This document shows positions 43,516-55,790 of a DNA stretch of 64,000 bases, one piece after another; the first letter of the stretch is position 1; each line of letters begins with the position of its first letter. The DNA comes from Mediterraneibacter hominis. Its GTDB lineage: Bacteria > Bacillota > Clostridia > Lachnospirales > Lachnospiraceae. Below the pieces are notes generated by a model, which ran no database searches, was not told the origin of the DNA, and saw only the letters and a program-made list of their open reading frames with translations. The translations under genes were made by a program, and so were the position numbers. The stretch is taken from contig NZ_JACOPF010000002.1 of NCBI RefSeq assembly GCF_014287475.1, positions 558,001 through 622,000 on the forward strand, written 5' to 3'.

Positions 43516-44951
43516 AGCACGTTCTTTTTATATATTGCTATTATGTGGAGGAACTTGATATTCCAGACAGTGTGACGTACATTGGAAAAAATGCATTTTG
43601 GCGCTGTGAAGCATTGGAAGCAATTCATATTCCAAGCGGTATAACGGAAATTTCAGAAGGTGCTTTTGGATATTTGAACAAGGTGACAGAATTAACGCTT
43701 CCGTCTAACATTACAGTAATCGGGAAGAATGGATTTGTTGGGCTCGGAAATACATCAGGGGCAGAGATTCATATAACGATACCGAAAAATGTAATGTATG
43801 TCGGTTATAAGGCATTTGCACGTACAGAAGCAATAAAGAGCGTGACTGTAGAAGCAGGAAGAAAAGAAAACCTGCAGTTGGACGGGGCATTCCGTGTGTG
43901 CGGCGGTTTGGAGAGCGTGGAAATTCTGTCGGGAAATGTGATAATTGGCAACAACGATTTCAGGTCGTGCTCCGTTCTGAAAAATGTAACACTGGCGAAC
44001 GGAATTACTACTATTGGTAATTATGTGTTCAGTAGTGCGCCGTATCTTCAGAAAGTGGAGTTCCCAAGTACAGTAACGTCTTTGGGCATGGGAGTGCTCT
44101 ATAAAAGTTCGGAGGCGGTTGCATATTATCCGTCTTCCGTAGAGCTTCCCTACTATGCATTGGAAGGAATTAAGACTAAAGCTGCGTATTCCGTGAATTT
44201 GGATGGGAAAACAGTTACGATTGATTCGGTAATGGAAACTCCACTGGAAAAAACGCCGGAAACAATTTGCGGCATGAAGATTTCTGCTGTTCCAGATGAG
44301 TATAAAGACGAAGAGAAACATTTCCATTATTATGGAGAGGAAAATTCCCAGGCATATTGTTCTATATGCGAGCAGCTAAATCCAAATCATATACATATAT
44401 GGAATACTCCGGTATGGAACTGGGAAGACGATTATAGTAAAGCAACGGCCGTATTTTCTTGCACAGGAGGCGCAGGCCACGAAGAAGAAGTAATTGCTGA
44501 GATTACCAGCCAGACTACACCTGCGGACTGTACAAAGAAGGGAGAGACTGTTTATACCGCCAGTGTTTTATTTGAAGGAAAAAACGTACAGTGATGCAAA
44601 AGTACAGGTTATTCCGGCAAAGGGACATACGTTCAAGTGGATAATAGATAAAGAGGCAGAAGAAACGAAAGCAGGTTTAAAACATGAAGAATGTACCATA
44701 TGTGGTTATAAAAAAGCAGCGGTAGAAATCCCTGCTTTCGGCTCTGCAGAATCTACTGTCAAAATGACAAGACAAACAGCAGTGCCGTCCCCTCGACAGG
44801 AGACGACAGCAGTCTTTTCCTCTGGGGCTGTGTGGCTGCGACTGCTGGAGTTGCCCTGATTGGCATAGTTATCTATAGAAAAAGAGAAAAGTACAGCAAT
44901 AAAATAATTGAAAAACTTTTAGCAGAATTTGTAAGAATTCCCCTTAAGTAG
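43516..44951 (+). pseudogene. BspA-like leucine-rich-repeat surface protein, fragment with frameshifts
   Basis: The sequence encodes BspA-type LRRs (ELDIPDSVTYIGKNAFWRC, IPSGITEISEGAFGYL, LPSNITVIGKNGF and so on), then a HIHIWNTP-type cysteine-rich stretch (PADCTKKGETVY, HEECTICGYKKA). A single-base shift near 44580 breaks the frame (FEGKN to YSDAKVQ), and a second shift near 44760 is needed to reach the C-terminal anchor (SLFLWGCVAATAGVALIGIVIYRKREK). The 5' end lacks a signal peptide and joins toxin remnant sequence, so the gene is truncated and broken. Confidence 0.8.
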
Positions 44952-44986
44952 ATGTGGATTGTTTATCTATCTTAAGGGGAATTTTG
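44936..44986 (+). terminator. Hairpin terminator at the end of the BspA-like remnant
   Basis: A perfect 13-bp stem (AATTCCCCTTAAG at 44936-44948 with CTTAAGGGGAATT at 44971-44983) with an inner TAGAT/ATCTA pairing overlaps the remnant stop codon and is followed by TTG. Still intact although its gene is broken. Confidence 0.7.
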
Positions 44987-45304
44987 TAGGTAAACAGGAT
45001 GAAAATAAGAAAATGTGAGATACTTATTGGAATAGTACGAATCTTATTAAAGAAAATTAGCTGTGTTTATAAATATGTTTTGAACATTCCGACTATTTAT
45101 TGTATAATAGTTACAACGCTCTGTAAGGGGCGTTTATATTCGTTTATAATAGTGTAGGCACGTGGTATTTTACATGCGTGCTGCCGCATAAACGCGGAAA
45201 ATATGGGCGTGGCAAGTGGAATTTATTGGAAGCGCTCAGGGAGGATATTTTTACAGATTATTTGACGAATGAAAATAAAGAACAGGGAAGGTGGTGAATC
45301 GAGT
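44987..45304. promoter_or_regulatory. Leader region of the V-ATPase operon
   Basis: About 320 bases without a called gene. It holds the promoter at 45080-45108 and small hairpins (AACGC/GCGTT near 45114-45134, GCACG/CGTGC near 45158-45181, and CCGC/GCGG near 45184-45197) in a leader of roughly 190 bases. An open stretch of about 37 codons running to the TGA at 45296-45298 (ending LLEALREDIFTDYLTNENKEQGRW, quoted as LLEALREDIFTDY and TNENKEQGRW) has no ATG and no ribosome site and is not called. Confidence 0.5.
45080..45108 (+). promoter_or_regulatory. Predicted promoter of the V-ATPase operon
   Basis: TTGAAC (45080-45085), 17-base spacer and TATAAT (45103-45108). The start point would be near 45115, leaving a long 5' leader before the first gene. 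Confidence 0.7.
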
Positions 45305-45619
45305 ATGGTGGAAGAGACCATTCAGGCAATCCGCGAGACAGAAAGGCAGGCAGAAGAAATGATAAGAGAGGCAGGTCAAAAAAGCCAGAGTATACTTAAA
45401 GAAGCCCAGGAGAATGCCTTACAGCTAAGAGAAGAGAAAATCAAACGCGCGCAAAACGAAGCTTTGGCCGCGCTTGAAAAAGCACAGGATGACGCGGAAA
45501 AAGCACATGAAAACGCGAAGAAAAGTGTAGATGAAGAAGTGCTGGCGCTAAAGCAGGCGGCATCCAAAAAGCAGGAAGAAGCAATGCGTCTCATAATTTC
45601 ACAGTTAGTTTCATCATAG
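45305..45619 (+). CDS. ntpF: V-type ATPase subunit H/G (peripheral stalk)
   Basis: A 104-residue coiled-coil protein without membrane segments, rich in Glu, Lys, Gln and Ala. It corresponds to the AhaH/NtpF stalk subunit that pairs with subunit E. It is the first gene of the operon. The ATG at 45305 follows AAGGTGGTGA at good spacing. Identification rests on composition, length and its place immediately before subunit I. Confidence 0.85.
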   Translation: MVEETIQAIRETERQAEEMIREAGQKSQSILKEAQENALQLREEKIKRAQNEALAALEKAQDDAEKAHENAKKSVDEEVLALKQAASKKQEEAMRLIISQLVSS

Positions 45620-45640
45620 AAGAAAAGGAGGGATAAAATT

Positions 45641-48147
<2,507 letters not shown>

Positions 48148-48188
48148 AAAGACGGATGGAAAAGGAACGAAAAAAGGAGAGCATGAAT

Positions 48189-48782
48189 ATGAGTGGATTA
48201 GAAAAAATGAAAAGCCAGATATTGGATGAGGCGCGCCACTCAGTGGAAACAGAAATAAAGAAGGCAGAAGAACAAGCGGCAGAAATACAAAATAAGGCCA
48301 AGGAAGACGCGAATGCCGAGGCTGAGAAAATTCTGGAAAAATCGAAAGCAGATGTGGAAAGTTTCCTGGAACGCTCTGCTTCTTCCTGTGATATGTACAG
48401 AAAGAAGGCGGTGTTAAAAGCAAAACAGGAAGTCATCCAGGAAGTGCTTCAAAAGGCATATGAAAGAATCCAGAGCCTGGACGCACAGAGTTATTTTGAG
48501 ATGGTAGAAAAACTGTTGGACAAATATACACTGGCGCAGGAGGGTGAGATTTATTTTTCAAAGGAAGATTTGGAGAGAATGCCGGAAGGATTTGAACAGA
48601 AGATTCGTCAGACTGCCGTTTTAAAAGGCGGAGCGCTTACTGTTTCCAAAGAGCCGAGGCAGATAGACGGCGGTTTTATTCTGGTGTATGGTGGAATCGA
48701 AGAAAACTGCACAATCAAGGCATTATTTGAAGCGAAAAGAGAGGAATTGTCTGATAAGGTGCACAGCTTATTATTTGCATAA
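48189..48782 (+). CDS. ntpE: V-type ATPase subunit E (peripheral stalk)
   Basis: A 197-residue stalk subunit with a long N-terminal helix (about 1-95, rich in Glu, Lys and Ala) and a globular C-terminal domain (GGFILVYGGIEENCTIKALFEAKREEL). ATG 48189 is chosen because GGAG is nine bases upstream. An ATG two codons before is too close to the site. It partners the H/G subunit. Confidence 0.92.
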   Translation: MSGLEKMKSQILDEARHSVETEIKKAEEQAAEIQNKAKEDANAEAEKILEKSKADVESFLERSASSCDMYRKKAVLKAKQEVIQEVLQKAYERIQSLDAQSYFEMVEKLLDKYTLAQEGEIYFSKEDLERMPEGFEQKIRQTAVLKGGALTVSKEPRQIDGGFILVYGGIEENCTIKALFEAKREELSDKVHSLLFA

Positions 48783-48841
48783 AGCGTAACCTAAGCGCAG
48801 TGTTTTTGTACACGGCGTAAAGCGGATAAGGAGGATTAGTC

Positions 48842-49813
48842 TTGAAAGATTTGGAATATACTTACGCGGTTGCGCGCATACGTGCTTTAGAAGTCTCACT
48901 GCTTACCGGAGCTTCCATCGAACAGCTTTTATCCTGCGCGACTTTCGAGCAGTGTCTGCAGTTTTTAAGTGAAAAAGGCTGGGGAGACGCAGGCGGAGAG
49001 CTGGATGCGGTTTCTATGCTGAAGCGGGAGGAGGAAAAGACCTGGGAAGTGATTGCCGACGTAGCGCCGGATATGAATGTGTTTGATGTATTTTCATATC
49101 CAAAGCTGTATCATAATTTAAAAGCAGCGATCAAGGAAGTATGTACAGAAGCGAGAAACGAAAATATCTTTTATGAAGACTGCAAAATTCCCGGAAGCGA
49201 GATGCTCCATATTGTAGAGAATAAGGAATTTGACCGGCTTCCAGGGCAGATGGCACAGACGGCGCGGGAAGCCTATGATACCTTGCTTCATACGCGGGAT
49301 GGACAGCTATGTGACGTCATTGTAGACAGAGCGGCGCTGGACGCAATTTACGAGGCAGGAAAGAATGCTGCCGACCAGATTATCCATCAGTATGCGGATG
49401 CTACAGTCGCAATTTCAGATATAAAAATCGCAGTACGTGCACAGAAAACAGGGAAAAGCGCGGAATTTATGCGGCGTGCCCTTGCACCGTGTGACAGTAT
49501 CAGTGTAGAACAGCTTATGAAAGCCGCACTTAGCGGCATGGACGCGATACGAGATTATCTGGCAGGCACGGCATATGCAGAAGGCGCGCTGGCATTAGAG
49601 GAATCTCCGTCAGCATTTGAGCGCTGGTGTGACAACCGTATGATAGAAACAATGAAATCCCAGAAATACGAGGCATTTTCTGTGGGGCCTTTGGCAGCAT
49701 ATCTGATTGCCAGGGAAAATGAAATAAAGACAGTTCGGATTATACTGACGGGAAAACAAAATGATTTTCCAGAAGAGGCAATCCGGGAAAGGATAAGGGA
49801 GATGTATGTATAA
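48842..49813 (+). CDS. ntpC: V-type ATPase subunit C/d
   Basis: A 323-residue helical subunit that caps the rotor ring and couples it to the central shaft (archaeal C, eukaryotic d). It begins YTYAVARIRALEVSLLTGASIEQLL and ends VGPLAAYLIARENEIKTVRIILTGK followed by a PEEAIRERIREMYV tail, both characteristic. The start is a TTG with a strong AAGGAGG site seven bases upstream. Its end overlaps the subunit F gene by eight bases. Confidence 0.94.
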   Translation: MKDLEYTYAVARIRALEVSLLTGASIEQLLSCATFEQCLQFLSEKGWGDAGGELDAVSMLKREEEKTWEVIADVAPDMNVFDVFSYPKLYHNLKAAIKEVCTEARNENIFYEDCKIPGSEMLHIVENKEFDRLPGQMAQTAREAYDTLLHTRDGQLCDVIVDRAALDAIYEAGKNAADQIIHQYADATVAISDIKIAVRAQKTGKSAEFMRRALAPCDSISVEQLMKAALSGMDAIRDYLAGTAYAEGALALEESPSAFERWCDNRMIETMKSQKYEAFSVGPLAAYLIARENEIKTVRIILTGKQNDFPEEAIRERIREMYV

Positions 49814-50126
49814 GATTGCGGTAATCGGCGATTATGACAGCATTTACGGCTTTGCGACACTGGGTCTTAGCATATGTCCTGTTAAGAACCGGGAAGAAGC
49901 GAAGGAAAAATTAAGCCAGCTCGCGTCAGGAAAGTATGGAATTATCTATATTACCGAGGCGGCGGCAGCCGGACTGAAAGAAGAAATAGAAAAATATCAG
50001 GAGCAGGTTATGCCTGCGATCATCCAGATACCGGGCGTGTCGGGCAATACCGGCGCCGGGGTGGAAGGAGTAAAAAAGACCGTAGAACAGGCGGTCGGAT
50101 CGGACATTTTGTTCGGTAACGAGTAA
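49806..50126 (+). CDS. ntpG: V-type ATPase subunit F
   Basis: A 106-residue central-shaft subunit with a Rossmann-like fold. It starts KIAVIGDYDSIYGFATLGL and contains YGIIYITEAAAA and PAIIQIPGVSGNTG, as in the F subunits of Enterococcus and Thermus. The symbol follows the E. hirae naming, where this subunit is NtpG. It overlaps the end of ntpC and precedes the catalytic subunit. Confidence 0.93.
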   Translation: MYKIAVIGDYDSIYGFATLGLSICPVKNREEAKEKLSQLASGKYGIIYITEAAAAGLKEEIEKYQEQVMPAIIQIPGVSGNTGAGVEGVKKTVEQAVGSDILFGNE

Positions 50127-50161
50127 ATTAGGAAGAATTGAATGAAGGAGGCAAAAGCCCA

Positions 50162-51928
50162 ATGAGTACAGGCACAATTAAAAAAGTCGCAGGGCCTCTT
50201 GTTATTGCAGAGGGGATGCGCGACGCGAATATGTTTGACGTGGTTCGTGTCAGTAATCAAAGACTGATTGGCGAAATCATAGAGATACACGGCGACGAGG
50301 CTTCCATTCAGGTATATGAGGAGACTTCTGGCTTAGGACCGGGAGAACCGGTAGAATCTATGGAGGTGCCAATGTCCGTAGAACTGGGGCCAGGGCTGAT
50401 TACCAGTATCTATGACGGAATCCAGCGTCCTCTGGACGACATTATGAAGATTTCAGGAAACAGCTTAAAAAGGGGTGTAGAAGTCCCCTCATTGAAAAGA
50501 GATCGGAAATGGGAGTTTGTACCTGTTGTACAGGCAGGAGATACGGTGGAAGCCGGCGATGTTATCGGCACCGTACAGGAAACCATCGTTGTACAGCAAA
50601 AAATTATGGTTCCTTATGGTATTGAGGGAACAATTAAAGAGATCAAAGCCGGAGAGTTTACGGTAGAAGAGACGGTAGCTGTCGTTGAGACCAAAGACGG
50701 AGAGAAAGAACTGACACTTATGCAGAGATGGCCGGTTCGGCGCGGACGCCCTTACAAGAAAAAGCTTCCGCCAGAGATGCCGTTGATTACAGGACAACGC
50801 GTGGTAGATACCTTTTTCCCAATCGCGAAAGGCGGTGTGGCAGCAGTTCCAGGCCCATTCGGAAGTGGAAAAACAGTTATCCAGCATCAGCTTGCGAAAT
50901 GGGCGGAGGCAGACATTGTTGTCTATATCGGATGTGGAGAGCGCGGAAATGAGATGACAGACGTTCTGAATGAATTTCCAGAGCTAAAGGATCCAAAAAC
51001 AGGACAGTCTCTTATGCAGAGGACAGTTCTGATTGCCAATACATCAGATATGCCCGTTGCGGCTCGTGAGGCGTCTATTTATACAGGAATTACAATCGCG
51101 GAGTATTTCCGTGATATGGGGTATTCTGTCGCGCTGATGGCAGACTCTACCTCCAGATGGGCGGAAGCCCTGCGTGAGATGTCCGGACGTCTGGAAGAAA
51201 TGCCAGGTGAGGAGGGCTATCCGGCTTATTTAGGAAGCCGTCTGGCACAGTTTTATGAAAGGGCAGGACATGTCATTTCACTTGGAAGAGAAGGCAGAGA
51301 GGGAGCGCTTTCTGTAATTGGGGCTGTTTCTCCGCCGGGAGGAGATATTTCGGAGCCGGTTTCTCAGGCGACGCTGCGTATTGTAAAGGTATTCTGGGGA
51401 TTAGACTCCAATCTTGCATATAAGAGACATTTCCCTGCGATTAACTGGCTGAATAGTTATTCTTTGTATCTGGATGACATGGAGAAATGGTTCAATGCAA
51501 ACGTGGCAGAAGGCTGGATGAAGAACCGGCAAAAGATGATGACGCTTTTGCAGGAGGAAGCGGAGCTGGAGGAAATTGTAAAGATGGTTGGTATGGACGC
51601 TCTTTCTCCGGGCGACAGACTGAAAATGGAAGCAGCGCGCTCTATTCGTGAAGACTTCCTGCACCAGAATTCTTTCCATGAGATTGATACCTATACTTCA
51701 TTGAAGAAACAGTATATGATGATGAATCTGGTAACTGCCTTCTATGACAGAGCAGTGGAAGCGCTGGCGGAGGGAGCTTCTCTTGAGAAGCTTATCGCAA
51801 TGCCGGCAAGAGAGCAGATAGGACGTTTTAAATACGTGACAGAAGATGCTCTGGATACAGAATATAAAAAAGTAGATGAAGAATTAAGTGTAGAGATTGC
51901 GAATGCACTGGTAAAGGAGGACCGCTAA
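50162..51928 (+). CDS. ntpA: V-type ATPase catalytic subunit A
   Basis: A 588-residue catalytic subunit with the A-type non-homologous insert. The P-loop is GPFGSGKTV, the catalytic glutamate lies in [11 protein letters not shown], and [13 protein letters not shown] ([21 protein letters not shown]) and [23 protein letters not shown] are present. ATG 50162 has GGAGG; an upstream in-frame ATG lies before the ribosome site. It is followed one base later by ntpB. Confidence 0.97.
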   Translation: MSTGTIKKVAGPLVIAEGMRDANMFDVVRVSNQRLIGEIIEIHGDEASIQVYEETSGLGPGEPVESMEVPMSVELGPGLITSIYDGIQRPLDDIMKISGNSLKRGVEVPSLKRDRKWEFVPVVQAGDTVEAGDVIGTVQETIVVQQKIMVPYGIEGTIKEIKAGEFTVEETVAVVETKDGEKELTLMQRWPVRRGRPYKKKLPPEMPLITGQRVVDTFFPIAKGGVAAVPGPFGSGKTVIQHQLAKWAEADIVVYIGCGERGNEMTDVLNEFPELKDPKTGQSLMQRTVLIANTSDMPVAAREASIYTGITIAEYFRDMGYSVALMADSTSRWAEALREMSGRLEEMPGEEGYPAYLGSRLAQFYERAGHVISLGREGREGALSVIGAVSPPGGDISEPVSQATLRIVKVFWGLDSNLAYKRHFPAINWLNSYSLYLDDMEKWFNANVAEGWMKNRQKMMTLLQEEAELEEIVKMVGMDALSPGDRLKMEAARSIREDFLHQNSFHEIDTYTSLKKQYMMMNLVTAFYDRAVEALAEGASLEKLIAMPAREQIGRFKYVTEDALDTEYKKVDEELSVEIANALVKEDR

Positions 51929-53302
51929 ATGCCAAAAGAGTATAGAACCATACAGGAAGTAGCCGGCCCGCTTATGCTGGTGCGGGGCGTAGAAAATGTC
52001 ACATATGATGAGCTGGGAGAGATTGAACTGGCAAGCGGAGAGACACGCCGCTGTAAAGTATTGGAAATCAACGGAAGTGACGCATTGGTACAGCTCTTTG
52101 AAAGCTCAACAGGAATCAATTTGTCAAACAGTAAAGTACGTTTTCTTGGGCGCAGCATGGAGCTGGGGGTGTCAGAGGATATGCTGGGACGCGTCTTTGA
52201 CGGTCTGGGACGTCCGATTGATGACGGGCCGGATATTTTGCCGGACGCGCGTATGGACATCAATGGACTGCCAATGAATCCGGCAGCGCGCAGCTACCCA
52301 GAGGAGTTTATTCAGACAGGTGTTTCTGCAATCGACGGATTAAATACACTTGTCCGCGGACAGAAGCTTCCTATTTTCTCTGCATCTGGTCTGCCGCACG
52401 CACAGCTTGCAGCGCAGATTGCGAGACAGGCAAAAGTGCTGGGAAATGATGAGAACTTTGCCGTTGTATTTGCCGCAATGGGAATCACTTTCGAGGAATC
52501 GAATTATTTTATCGAAAGCTTCAAGGAGACAGGAGCGATTGACAGGACGGTATTGTTTGTAAACCTGGCAAACGATCCGGCGATCGAGCGTATCGCGACG
52601 CCGAAGATGGCGTTGACGGCGGCGGAGTATCTTGCCTTTGAAAAAGAGATGCATGTACTTGTTATTCTGACAGATATTACAAACTATGCAGACGCACTGC
52701 GCGAAGTATCCGCAGCACGTAAAGAGGTTCCAGGACGCCGCGGATATCCGGGATATATGTACACAGACCTTGCCTCTATCTATGAGAGAGCAGGACGGCA
52801 GAGAGGGAAGAAGGGAAGCATCACAATGATTCCGATTCTTACTATGCCGGAGGACGATAAGACACATCCAATCCCTGATTTGACAGGATATATTACAGAA
52901 GGGCAGATTATCTTAAGCCGCGACCTTTACAGAAAGGGAATCGCACCGCCGATCGATGTGCTTCCGTCACTGTCCCGTCTAAAGGACAAGGGAATCGGAG
53001 AAGGAAAGACACGTGCCGATCATTCCAATACAATGAATCAGCTGTTTGCCGCGTACGCGCGTGGAAAAGACGCCAAAGAGCTGATGGTTATCTTAGGAGA
53101 GGCCGCGCTGACAGAAATCGATCTGATGTATGCAAAGTTTGCAGATGCGTTTGAAGAAAAATATGTATCTCAAGGGTACACGGCAGACCGCAGTATTGAA
53201 GAGACCTTAGACATAGGCTGGGAGCTGCTTCGTATGCTTCCGCGGACAGAACTAAAGCGTATCGACGATAAATTCCTGGATGCATTTTACGATAAACAGT
53301 AA
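51929..53302 (+). CDS. ntpB: V-type ATPase non-catalytic subunit B
   Basis: A 457-residue regulatory nucleotide-binding subunit. It lacks a Walker A lysine motif ([17 protein letters not shown] in its place), as expected for B. Other signatures are [22 protein letters not shown] and [30 protein letters not shown]. The start follows the ntpA stop without a gap. Confidence 0.97.
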   Translation: MPKEYRTIQEVAGPLMLVRGVENVTYDELGEIELASGETRRCKVLEINGSDALVQLFESSTGINLSNSKVRFLGRSMELGVSEDMLGRVFDGLGRPIDDGPDILPDARMDINGLPMNPAARSYPEEFIQTGVSAIDGLNTLVRGQKLPIFSASGLPHAQLAAQIARQAKVLGNDENFAVVFAAMGITFEESNYFIESFKETGAIDRTVLFVNLANDPAIERIATPKMALTAAEYLAFEKEMHVLVILTDITNYADALREVSAARKEVPGRRGYPGYMYTDLASIYERAGRQRGKKGSITMIPILTMPEDDKTHPIPDLTGYITEGQIILSRDLYRKGIAPPIDVLPSLSRLKDKGIGEGKTRADHSNTMNQLFAAYARGKDAKELMVILGEAALTEIDLMYAKFADAFEEKYVSQGYTADRSIEETLDIGWELLRMLPRTELKRIDDKFLDAFYDKQ

Positions 53303-53341
53303 AACGCACCAGAATACAGCATACAAGGAGGTGAGCGTAAG

Positions 53342-54001
53342 TTGGCATCAACACAGGTAAATCCTACCCGTATGGAATTGACAAGACTGAAAAAGAAACG
53401 GATAACCGCAATCCGGGGACATAAACTTTTAAAAGATAAACGGGATGAGCTTATGCGTCAGTATCTGGATTTAGTCCGGGAGAATATGGAAGTCCGTAAA
53501 AAGGTAGAGGCAGGCATCCTGTCTGCGAATAAGAATTTCGTTATCGCAAAAGCCGGTATGTCGGAAGCAGCGCTTCATACGGCGCTGATGGCGCCGAAAC
53601 AGGAAATCAATCTTTCGCCTGGCGAAAAGAATGTAATGAGTGTAAATATTCCGACCTTTACGTATCAGACAAGGACGGCGGACGAGAATGATATTTATTC
53701 CTATGGGTTTGCTTTTACATCCAGCGACCTGGACGGAGCAGTGAAATCTCTGGCTGATATTCTGCCGGATATGATACGGCTTGCAGAGTGCGAGAAAGCA
53801 TGCCAGCTGATGGCGGCGGAGATTGAAAAGACAAGAAGGCGGGTAAATGCGCTGGAACATGTCATTATTCCGGAAACAGAGAAAAATATCAAATATATTA
53901 CAATGAAGCTGGACGAAAATGAAAGAAGTACGCAGATTCGTCTGATGAAAGTAAAAGATATGATGTTGGAAGAAGCACATCATTATAGCGAGAAGGCGTG
54001 A
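53342..54001 (+). CDS. ntpD: V-type ATPase subunit D (central shaft)
   Basis: A 219-residue central rotor coiled coil, with PTRMELTRLKKKRITAIRGHKLLKDKRDELM at the N-terminus and a C-terminal VNALEHVIIPETEKNIKYITMKLDENER helix. The start is TTG at 53342 with AGGAGGTGA seven bases upstream, far better than any ATG nearby. It is the last gene of the operon and is followed by a hairpin. Confidence 0.96.
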   Translation: MASTQVNPTRMELTRLKKKRITAIRGHKLLKDKRDELMRQYLDLVRENMEVRKKVEAGILSANKNFVIAKAGMSEAALHTALMAPKQEINLSPGEKNVMSVNIPTFTYQTRTADENDIYSYGFAFTSSDLDGAVKSLADILPDMIRLAECEKACQLMAAEIEKTRRRVNALEHVIIPETEKNIKYITMKLDENERSTQIRLMKVKDMMLEEAHHYSEKA

Positions 54002-54051
54002 AATAGAAGAAGTGAACCAATTCTGAAAAGAAACGGTTCACTTCTTCTATT
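54002..54051 (+). terminator. Hairpin at the end of the V-ATPase operon
   Basis: A perfect 17-bp stem (54002-54018 with 54035-54051; arms AATAGAAGAAGTGAACC and its complement) starts right after the ntpD stop. The T-run is weak (TATTTATG), so it may act partly by stabilising the mRNA end. Confidence 0.7.
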
Positions 54052-54556
54052 TATGGGTATGCCCCTGTTATGCCGCGTGAGTACAGGAGGATTGTTATAT
54101 AAAAAGAATGTGTACCTTTCTGGACGATTCACTAGTCAAAGAGAAGGATAGAAATATACTTACATTGACAAACGCAGTCAAAAGCTTTACAAGCGCAATA
54201 GCCAGGCTTTTTTGGCTGAAATATCCTGTAGGAACTGCTTTTAACATGTTACCGATATAAATTTTATTTATTGATATAAAATAACCGGAATAGGTTTGCT
54301 CAAACCGTGCAAAATAGTTCATACATGATCTGCCTGCAATGTTGTAAACATCCAGTTATGACAAACAGGATGTAATGAAATGACAAGATAATGTATATGG
54401 GAAGAAAAAAATATATACTGAAAACCATACCCTAAAGGACGCACCGTAACTTACTCCCTGCGGGATAGCGGGCTTCGCCCGATAAGGTATAAAAGCTATT
54501 GGTACGGTATGTTAAAAACGGTACCATAGTAGAATATAGAAGGAGGTTTTGAGTAT
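54052..54556. other. Intergenic region with no confident gene
   Basis: About 500 bases. A 50-codon plus-strand open frame (54108-54260, MCTFLDDSLVKEKDRN...) has its closest AGGAGG 16 bases away and is not called. A minus-strand frame overlaps it. Copy 1 of a two-copy repeat lies at 54431-54490. An IR (TACCATAGT-like) near 54430-54540 flanks the gene start. A stretch with no further signal is at 54260-54430. Confidence 0.5.
54431..54490 (+). repeat. Two-copy intergenic repeat, copy 1
   Basis: CCTAAAGG ... ACCGTAACTTACTCCCTGCG matches CCTAAAGG ... ACCGTAATTTACTCCCTACA at 60954-61005, with further similarity through GGAT and GGCTT. It includes a small GGGCTTCGCCC hairpin. Confidence 0.6.
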
Positions 54557-54988
54557 ATGGAGCAGACGAAAACAGATAAATCTATGAAAAGGCGGGTGAT
54601 TGCGTGGACAATTGCCAGTTTGGCTGTATTGACAGTCCTGTTGGTTGAAGTTACTTTGACCCCTCTTGCGCGTAGAGGAAACGGAACCCGGTTTTTAAGT
54701 ACGGGAATGTGGTACAATCTGGCATGGGTCGGCAGTATGTATGTGATTCCTGTAAGTTTATATATTTTAGGGATAAAATCTATGCGGTATGTACTGGCAG
54801 GAGTAGTGGGATTCTGGATGATCCCGGTTCCAGTGATCTGTATCATAGGAGCAGGGGCCTGGTATTGGTACCTGGTGAGAGAAGAAGTGTTTTATGTGAG
54901 TCTGCTTATTATGAGCATCCTGTCACTGTGCGCACTGGCAGTAAATGTAGGGTGGTTTATTGCCTGCTTTGGAAAGAAACGGAATTAA
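54557..54988 (+). CDS. Four-helix membrane protein, unknown
   Basis: A 143-residue protein with an AGGAGG site and four hydrophobic segments (about 15-32, 50-72, 76-98 and 105-135). There is a basic N-terminus. I do not recognise a family. It precedes the tetR-type gene, whose promoter and operators lie directly after its stop, so it is probably a separate transcript. Confidence 0.7.
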   Translation: MEQTKTDKSMKRRVIAWTIASLAVLTVLLVEVTLTPLARRGNGTRFLSTGMWYNLAWVGSMYVIPVSLYILGIKSMRYVLAGVVGFWMIPVPVICIIGAGAWYWYLVREEVFYVSLLIMSILSLCALAVNVGWFIACFGKKRN

Positions 54989-54991
54989 CGC

Positions 54992-55021
54992 TTGACAATA
55001 CATACTGTTGGTATGTATAAT
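54992..55021 (+). promoter_or_regulatory. Promoter of the TetR-type gene
   Basis: TTGACA (54992-54997), an 18-base spacer and TATAAT (55016-55021). The first operator copy lies inside the spacer. Confidence 0.8.
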
Positions 55022-55040
55022 AAACATACCGTTAGTATGT
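55000..55040 (+). promoter_or_regulatory. Paired TetR-type operators
   Basis: ACATACTGTTGGTATGT (55000-55016) and ACATACCGTTAGTATGT (55024-55040) are two near-identical 17-bp palindromes with centres 24 bases apart. They overlap the promoter spacer and the transcription start, the expected position for autorepression. A related half-site occurs before the MFS gene at 55791. Confidence 0.75.
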
Positions 55041-55059
55041 ATTTTGATGAGGAGGAAGT

Positions 55060-55722
55060 ATGGCAAGAAATAAATATCCAGAGGAGACAAAGAATCTGAT
55101 CATAGATACAGCTTCTAAACTGTTTATTGAAAATGGATACGAACACACCTCGATCCAGGATATTATCGAGCATCTCGGTGGATTAAGCAAAGGCGCAATT
55201 TATCATCATTTCAAATCGAAAGAAGAGATTATGATGGCAGTGGCAGAAAAGCTGTATTCAAATTCCAGCGCCCAGATGTATAAAATACGGGAGAGAAAGG
55301 ATCTAAATGGACGGCAGAAGCTAGAAGAGGTATTTCGTATCTCAATCTTTGCAATGGAACAGAAAAATATGTTTTCTGCCGCGCCGGATATGATGAAAAA
55401 TCCGCAGCTTTTAGTAATTTTTCTAAAAGAAGTGGTGCAGAAAGAAGCGGCGCAGTTTTTTACAGAATTATTAGAAGAAGGGGTTGCAGACGGTTCTGTC
55501 TCTCTGGAGTATCCAAAGGAGACTGCGGAGGTTCTTATGCTTTTAGGAAATGTCTGGATGAATCCCATGATATACGGATGTTCCCCGCAGGAGATGATCG
55601 GGAAAGCAAAATTTTACCAACATCTTTTGAAGCTTCTGAATTTAGATAATATTGTATCGGACAGTATGATTTCCCGTTTGGAGGAATTTGCCGATATTTA
55701 TCAGAAAACTCAGAAGGAATAG
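55060..55722 (+). CDS. TetR-family transcriptional regulator
   Basis: A 220-residue regulator with the N-terminal TetR HTH (about 10-56: TKNLIIDTASKLFIENGYEHTSIQDIIEHLGGLSKGAIYHHFKSKEEIM) and a C-terminal ligand-binding all-helical domain. It has a GGAGG site and is preceded by two palindromic operators that imply autoregulation. The MFS exporter gene that follows, with a similar site before it, is the likely target. The inducing ligand is unknown. Confidence 0.93.
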   Translation: MARNKYPEETKNLIIDTASKLFIENGYEHTSIQDIIEHLGGLSKGAIYHHFKSKEEIMMAVAEKLYSNSSAQMYKIRERKDLNGRQKLEEVFRISIFAMEQKNMFSAAPDMMKNPQLLVIFLKEVVQKEAAQFFTELLEEGVADGSVSLEYPKETAEVLMLLGNVWMNPMIYGCSPQEMIGKAKFYQHLLKLLNLDNIVSDSMISRLEEFADIYQKTQKE

Positions 55723-55756
55723 GTGCGTATGTCATGTAAAAGAGTTTACACGATAG

Positions 55757-55783
55757 GAAGTCCGCTGACGGACTTTCTTTTTA
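55757..55783 (+). terminator. Terminator of the TetR-type gene
   Basis: AAGTCCG (55758-55764) pairs with CGGACTT (55769-55775) across a CTGA loop, followed by TCTTTTT. Confidence 0.75.
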
Positions 55784-55790
55784 TAAAAAT

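Noticed and set aside
54095..54322. 75-codon minus-strand open frame after the V-ATPase operon
   Set aside because: No ribosome site and no recognisable family. It overlaps another short frame on the plus strand, so at most one could be real.
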